A DNA stretch of 64,000 nucleotides, taken from assembly GCF_014633365.1 (NCBI RefSeq), contig NC_068347.1, forward strand, positions 29,802,116 to 29,866,115, given 5' to 3'. The stretch is from Diospyros lotus. Taxonomy: Eukaryota; Streptophyta; Magnoliopsida; Ericales; Ebenaceae. A program made the translations under genes and the position numbers. Below the pieces are notes generated by a model. It was given only the letters and a program-made list of their open reading frames with translations. It made no database searches and was not told the origin of the DNA. Position 1 is the stretch's first letter. Each line of letters opens with the position of its first letter. Shown piece by piece: positions 58,407 through 64,000 of this stretch.

Positions 58407-61400
58407 CTAACGGTGTAGAAGGTACCCAACTGTGAGGCTGATTACTGTAACCATACAAACAAAAAGGAAGGGGAAGCCGACGCGAACTCTTCTCCCGCTC
58501 TTCCTCAATATTGCCTGCAACCATCAAAAATCAAAAATCAATTTGTCAAAGCCTCTGGATAGAGCAAAGTCATATTTGAGTCCTCCAAAAATGTTAGGAG
58601 GAAAGGAAGAAATTAGTGAAAGGCAACGCTTGTCCCCTTGAAATGCCAGTTCAGCTAAACACTTCAGACATCCTAAAAAAGGAATATGTGACTGAAAGAA
58701 ACAGAGAATGCACTATACTAGTCTCTAGCCCTGCCAATTCAAGATGCCTTTTTCTTTACTCTCTTTGCGGCACAAATGCCAAAATTATGCTAGAAAATTT
58801 TAGCAATCTGATACGTGGGTCAATACTTGGTCATTTTATTTGATTTAAATTTATTTATTCTGTTTAGATAATATTAGTGGATATTAGTGGATTACTTTGT
58901 TGTTAGTGCTTTCCTATTTTTTAGCTTAGTGGATTTGTTTAAGTCTGTTTAATAGGCCCTTGAATTGTATTAATTATTATGAAGAATGAAGAAAATTATA
59001 TCTCTCTCTTAAATCTTTCTCCTACGACTTCTCTGTTCTTCTTTTCACTGCAATTTCTAGATGGTTTCCTTCCCCCTAAACTCCATCCCTATCACAATCA
59101 GATTATATCAAGTTATCAACAAAAAAAGAAAACAAGAGAAGTACTACAGAAATAACAGTTGTAAACAACAATAATACTCATTGAATGTTCTATGAGCAAA
59201 GAATATTCCCTAGCAAAAAAACATGCATAATAGTTTCCCCCCACTGGCAGACGTCAGCATTTTAGAATGAGTTTCAGTAGTTAATTAAATAAACAAGAAC
59301 TTTCCAAAAGGTGCATTAAAAAAGCAACTGACCAGTTCTTGCTTGAGCTTTTCCTTCTCTTGAATGTTTGTGCTCCTCTCTTTAGTTAACTTCATAATGT
59401 TCGTGTCAGCCTAAAACAAATATCATAGTTTCTTAAAACTTCTTTCAACTTCAAGATAATGAAACACGTGAACGGGAAAAAGGAAAAAAAAAAAAAAAAA
59501 AGCGCTTAAATTCAAAAATGCAGTCAAGTAAAGGTCCTTCAACTTTGAGTTCATGCACTTGCTATTAATTGAATATCAAATAGAAAATAAACCTTGTTCA
59601 TTGTTTAGAGGCACTGCTTTCCTTTTTTTTTTTTTGATAACTTCCAAACTTTGCCCGATTAATTCTGGAAGAGAGCGGCCTTCTCCCCTGATTCATTCTC
59701 TAAGTAAATCTAGATGTAGTCACAACTTATACACACTCGAAATAAACATTTGGGAAGCGATTGCCCTCCCTGTGAACTCCCCTTTACATCATGCGGATAG
59801 AACCCTCGGATGGGCGACAGGGCGCACCAAGACTCTGCCTCCACAAAGATTCGAACTTCCGATACTCACTTCAATCTCGTAGTACTTTACCACAGCTCCG
59901 TGCCTTAACTCCTAAGGCTATTGTAAATAAATAAACCTGCAGGTCACTACCATTACTGGTTGCAACCAGTACATAGTCTACACGTGATATTTGGAGTGCG
60001 ATTTTGTTCACCCCATTTAACGGGGGTAACTTTACCCCTCGTTAGTTTGGGGGGTAAAAAGGTCATTTTGGGGGGCTCTACCCACCCTGTTTCTCTCTTT
60101 CCTCTCTATTCCCTTCCCTTGCTCTCGCCGCCTTCCTCCCATTGCCGACCCTCTAAACGCCGCGCCTTCCTCCCGCCGCCGAACCTCTCACCGCTGCGTC
60201 GCCTCGCCTCATCGCTACATCATCGCCTCGCCAGTGCCTTGCCGCTGCATCACTGTCTCGCCCTGCCTCGCGGTCGGCGAGGCGAGAGGAGGTGGCGGCG
60301 ACATGAGGCTGGCTGGAGAAGAAGAGGAAAGGGGGGAGAGTGGGAGGCTTGGAGAATAAGAGGGAAGCAGAAGAGAGAGGAGAGTAGAGGAGAGGCCGTT
60401 AGCTTTTCACGGGGGTTATTTTAACCCCCGTTAAATGGGATGAACAAAATCGCATTATGATATTTGCAACAATTCTTCAACCTGACGCTGGAAGGTGCAG
60501 CAGACACAAAAACAAAAATAATGGACAAATAAAACCAAAGGTCCAGAAGGTAAAGAGCATTACTCAGGAAATTTCAAAATTATTTCCAACCAATTCTAAA
60601 CCACGTTAAGTTGAGAAATCAGTAAAGCAATCCAGAAAAGATCTCCTGTCAGTTCTTTTTCAAGTAAGGATTTCATCTACAAATTAGGTCATAATTTCAT
60701 CTACAAATTAGGTCATAACTTTGATAGCATCCTAACAGTACAGGTGCAGAATGTGGAAACGAACCTCACTTAGTTTTGATTCCAGCTCATTCAGCTTTGA
60801 TTTCAGCTCTTCAACATGGCTAATCAACTTGAGTTTTGTATCCTCCACATCCTTAACTGGTATCGGCTCGACGTTCTTAGATGGACATGACTCCAAATCC
60901 TTAGCTCGTGTCAACTCCTCTGCACCAGGAATACTTTTGACATCCTCAACTTCCTTAGCTAACTGTGACAAGGAAAGAATAATGTTCGTAAGCAGATATT
61001 GGTTGTAAGAAATTTCTGCAGGAGCATTTTCATCATTCCGACTGTAAGCCCAACTAGTCCAGGCAAATTCTCTGCTACACTTTGCAAATATCAGATCTGA
61101 ATCGGATATGAAAATTCTTGTCAAATGGAAAAAGCGTAGAGAAGTGATATGACTACAAAATGGGGATCTCAGCATTGTCAAATTCAGTAACGAGTGAGTT
61201 CGTCCAAGTTGTCGGTAGCTCCAAGATTATCTTAATATTACTTGCCAACAACACAAACAATAGGTGGACAAAACTCAAAAGCAATCAATGCAGCAACGCA
61301 AACTCGTTTGTTATTATTAAATTGAAGGAACAAACCCAAACACTGGTTTCAATGGTTTATTACTGTAAAATAAATTGTTTTGAAAAGGGAAAGCAGTGGT

Positions 61401-63875
61401 TTTAAATTTTAAGCAAGAACGCATACCCCCCCCCCCCCCCCCCCCCCCCTTGAAGCTCTAAATTTGGAAGTAGACATTCATATGTATACAAATACAATAT
61501 ATATATATATATATAAATAAAACCCACCACAGGGGGAGTAAGATTCTCAACTCCACTTAGTAGCTTGTCTTTCCGTACTGAAGTTTCATTTGATGCTTCC
61601 TGCTTCATAACTCCATTAACTGGTAGCAGTACAGGAGATTGGGGTGGGCTGACCAATGTGACCCTGAGCTTACTCTCCTCGACGTATTTTCCACTATCTT
61701 TTGCAAACTGCCCCACAAAGAACAACAATGAGAAATGATGAATAACCTAAAATCATCTGAAACTCAAATCTTTACCATGCCAGGATTAATATCCTCTTCA
61801 GTTGTCCCAGATGTTCCAACAGTACTTTGAATTAGAAATTTATCCTTGCAGTGCTTGTCAAATGATGCTGATCTCTGAGCTTGCATAGTGACTGCATTGG
61901 CCAAAAAGTGCGAGTGAATCGTTAAGGGGCAAGTTAGAGACTTAAGACCACAAAATTATATGGAAAAGAATAAGTAGAATGCAACATACTGAATTTTCAT
62001 GGCCTCCTACAGATAAAAATAGAAAAAACAAAAGGAATTGGAAAAGTATCGGCATTATGTGAAAAACTCTTAAATTTTAATTTTCTCAAACTCAGAAATA
62101 TTTTTCCCATATATCTTAAGGCTTGACCCCTCTTTCTTCATGAATTTAACTTGATGCTTGCTGGTGTAAAAATTTTCTCGGTCAAGCAAAGGGGAATTCT
62201 CATTTATGCGTGAAAGAAAAATATATCTTTTTAATTTGTTTGAAAAAGTTAAACAGAAAATGTAAACAACAAAATCTTAGGCTATTCTATGCAAAAAGTT
62301 TGACAATTACATGTGTGATATAAACGAAATGAAGAATTCACAAAAGTAAAAAATGGACCTTATATTACCTGTGAAATCACATTTTGACTTTGGTTTGATG
62401 ATGCCTACGTTAGGTCGCACACAATATTTCTTTGGAGATGTAGTCTTCACCTGCCAAGATTACAAAGCGAAAATTCACAACATTAAAAATGTGAGATGAT
62501 CCAAAAACTGTAAACAACTACATGATAGTTATAAGAAGGCCCCTTACCTTGAAAACTACATACTGATCAGAGATATTTACTAGTCGAACTACACATGAAC
62601 TTTGTTTCTTCAGCTCAACTAGAGAGAGAAGCATAGAGACTTATTAGTTTTGCAATATTTTGTAGTTTTATGAGATCAGCAGAAGATGCAGGAGAAATAA
62701 ATGTTAAATTATTGAAGTGTGGAAATCAAACATTCAGAATTCGCAATGAAACTTCAGTTATTTTATCTTTGCAAGAGAATATGCACAGCAGTTATGTTCT
62801 GCATTCTACAAGGACCGTATTAATTAGTTATGCACTATCGTACTGTATGTCAAACTTGCAAACAAATAACTGCACTCAGCAAAATTGACTTTTAAACTAT
62901 AACATTCTAGAAAATTGTGTATTAGGATGGCCATATCCATCATCTTCCTCCTACCCCAAGTAGGGAGCTGATTATCATATATTGATGACAGGATAATTAC
63001 CCTCTTGCAATGTGCTATATTTATTCCCTCGCATGAATCTCATTATTTAGAACAAGATTTGGAGGTGTATGTGATTTCTCTAATAGATCAAAAAGTTACC
63101 TAAAAAGGAAAAACAATTGTCTTAAAATAAGGGTAGTCTTGAAACAAGTACATCTCAGCCTGTAACGAAGAAATGTGCATTTAACATGCCTGACAACTTT
63201 ATAAGGAATTCATTTTATTAGATGAGCCACGGCAACAGCATCTAAAAAATGGGCTTAAAGGCAGCATAAAAGAGGGGGCGGCTTAAAAAGCGCAGAAACC
63301 ATTATGACATTGCTTTCAAATGCTGCAATGCAAATGCAACGAATGTGCTCTCGCCTCACAGGGAAAAGGCTAACAATTCAAGATAGAACCAAGGTTAAGA
63401 CGAAAGAAACAGCACTGTTGGCACGTGCTATTCCAAAATATTATGCAATACAAGTCAGGAACATTGGGCTACCCAAGTGACTATTATCCAAACGAGAAGA
63501 ATTATATGTAGCAATCAAACACTCATTTAGCTGGGTAGAGGTGCACACAGAGGTGATGTGCATCAAGAGTGTTCATTACTGCCAACCTCAATGTAATTTG
63601 TACAGGGACACTTCAAACCAGAGCTTCACTGTGTTGACTTGCTAATTTTGGACCAAGGATAAGTTATATCAAAGGTATACTGATAGAAAAGGTAATCAAA
63701 GGGCAGTATACTCGTTTCTTGCAAGTGATACTGCATTGCTAACTGAAAATACACAATTTTTGTGATTTTGCAGCAATACTAAACAAAAGATTAAGAAAAT
63801 AGGGGCATTTTATTTCCATTACTTACATGTGAACTTGAGTTCACGGGGGTTAATATCCAATAGCTGCACACTCAT
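58407..63875 (-). CDS. VAP27-type vesicle-associated membrane protein-associated protein
   Basis: Coding exons, minus strand: 63875-63827, 62618-62548, 62450-62369, 61891-61776, 61707-61528, 60962-60765, 59410-59333 and 58514-58407. Phases close: 293 aa. Residues 1-125 are the MSP domain (LDINPRELKFTFELKK, VFKVKTTSPKKYCVRPN, VGIIKPKS, VTMQAQR, CKDKFLIQS); KTTSPKKYCVRPN is the conserved VAP block that docks FFAT peptides. A linker to about 205 is followed by a coiled coil (HVEELKSKLNELESKL, then KERSTNIQEKEKLKQEL). Residues 271-291 (GFPFLFVCMVTVISLTVGYL) are a C-terminal membrane anchor. VAP27 proteins are ER tail-anchored and form ER-plasma membrane contact and lipid-transfer sites. A leader intron ends at 63889, so the untranslated first exon lies past the window. 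The donor of exon 5 could instead be 3 bases earlier. Confidence 0.93.
59624..59925 (-). mobile_element. SINE-like insertion in VAP27 intron 6
   Basis: On the minus strand a tRNA-like head has A-box-like ACGGAGCTGTGGTAAAG and B-box-like AAGTTCGAATCTT about 35 bases later. The body then runs to GGAAGTTATC followed by a poly-A run (the T run at 59624-59635). Pol III boxes plus a poly-A tail fit a SINE. I could not fix a target-site duplication, and the head border is approximate. Confidence 0.45.
59994..60458. mobile_element. hAT-like MITE in VAP27 intron 6
   Basis: Long inverted ends: TGCGATTTTGTTCACCCCAT at 59997 and, inverted, TGCGATTTTGTTCATCCCAT from the right, both running on into TTAACGGGGG. 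GATATTTG is duplicated at 59986-59993 and 60459-60466, an 8-bp target site as for hAT. The GC-rich middle has GCCTCGCC words. A chance 154-codon frame crosses it. A fragment of the same family is at 22577. Confidence 0.65.
61426..61449. repeat. poly-C run in VAP27 intron 5
   Basis: 24 C in a row, with (AT)n at 61498-61515 nearby in the same intron. Same caution about sequence accuracy as for the NHX run. Confidence 0.85.
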
Positions 63876-64000
63876 GACTCTTCTCTGCCTGGAAAATAAA
63901 ACCAATGAAAGTTAGAAGTCCTGAATACACACAAGAAATACCAAGTTTTGACTTCTACTAAGAGTAATCATGGCAATATAAGCTACAACTGAGTCATGTA
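63876..64000 (-). other. start of the VAP27 leader region
   Basis: GGTTTTATTTTCCAG followed by GCAGAGAAGAGTC and then the ATG shows a 3' splice site 13 bases before the start codon. The translated exon therefore begins at 63888, and the leader exon and promoter are outside the window. Confidence 0.6.

Noticed and set aside
59960..60424. 154-codon plus-strand frame in VAP27 intron 6
   Set aside because: It spans the hAT-like MITE and is antisense to the gene.
1..64000. CRISPR array, bacterial operon, or rRNA/tRNA cluster
   Set aside because: No regularly spaced repeats, no clustered same-strand ORFs and no tRNA or rRNA gene were seen. The spliced plant genes and plant transposons show this to be nuclear plant DNA.
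1..64000. An integrated plant virus or novel multi-gene system
   Set aside because: The only replicase-like codons belong to Copia elements, with clear LTRs in one case. The five genes have unrelated functions and no shared regulation is visible.

Overview
This is nuclear DNA from a flowering plant, most likely a eudicot. It holds spliced genes with plant-specific products (a BAM9-type beta-amylase, a plant Tubby-like F-box protein, a vacuolar NHX antiporter and a VAP27), AT-rich intergenic DNA, and many plant-type transposable elements. The species cannot be told from the sequence.

Five protein-coding genes were reconstructed exon by exon, and in all five the splice phases close. They are: (1) a Rossmann-fold NAD(P)-binding protein, minus strand, 8672 to 2599, 9 coding exons, 293 aa; (2) BAM9, plus strand, 23907 to 27724, 3 exons, 536 aa; (3) a Tubby-like F-box protein, minus strand, 40279 to 29899, 5 exons, 409 aa; (4) an NHX1/NHX2-type vacuolar Na+(K+)/H+ exchanger, plus strand, 52692 to 57508, 14 coding exons, 541 aa; (5) a VAP27-type tail-anchored ER protein, minus strand, 63875 to 58407, 8 coding exons, 293 aa. 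Genes 2 and 3 converge tail to tail, as do genes 4 and 5. The five genes act in unrelated processes, so there is no operon-like or cluster logic.

Layout. 1-2.6 kb: AT-rich DNA with a hAT-type end and a Harbinger-like element that carries a SINE. 2.6-8.7 kb: the Rossmann gene, with a 3.5 kb first intron full of repeats and a 92-bp intron that looks like a U12-type AT-AC intron. 8.9-23.5 kb: a gene-free repeat zone with a solo LTR, a degraded Copia element, Tourist-like MITEs and a tandem duplication. 23.5-27.7 kb: BAM9. 29.9-40.3 kb: the Tubby-like gene, whose fourth intron contains a complete but dead Copia element, itself hit by a hAT element and a Harbinger-like element. 40.3-51.6 kb: repeats including a 2.3 kb solo-LTR-like unit and long unannotated AT-rich DNA. 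51.6-57.5 kb: NHX. 58.4-64 kb: VAP27, whose first exon is untranslated and lies beyond the window.

I found no sign of a previously undescribed multi-gene system. The strongest observations are the AT-AC intron, the datable nest of insertions in the Tubby-like gene, the several exact target-site duplications that fix element borders, and two upstream ORFs in the NHX leader. All family assignments rest on recalled motifs, not on a database search.
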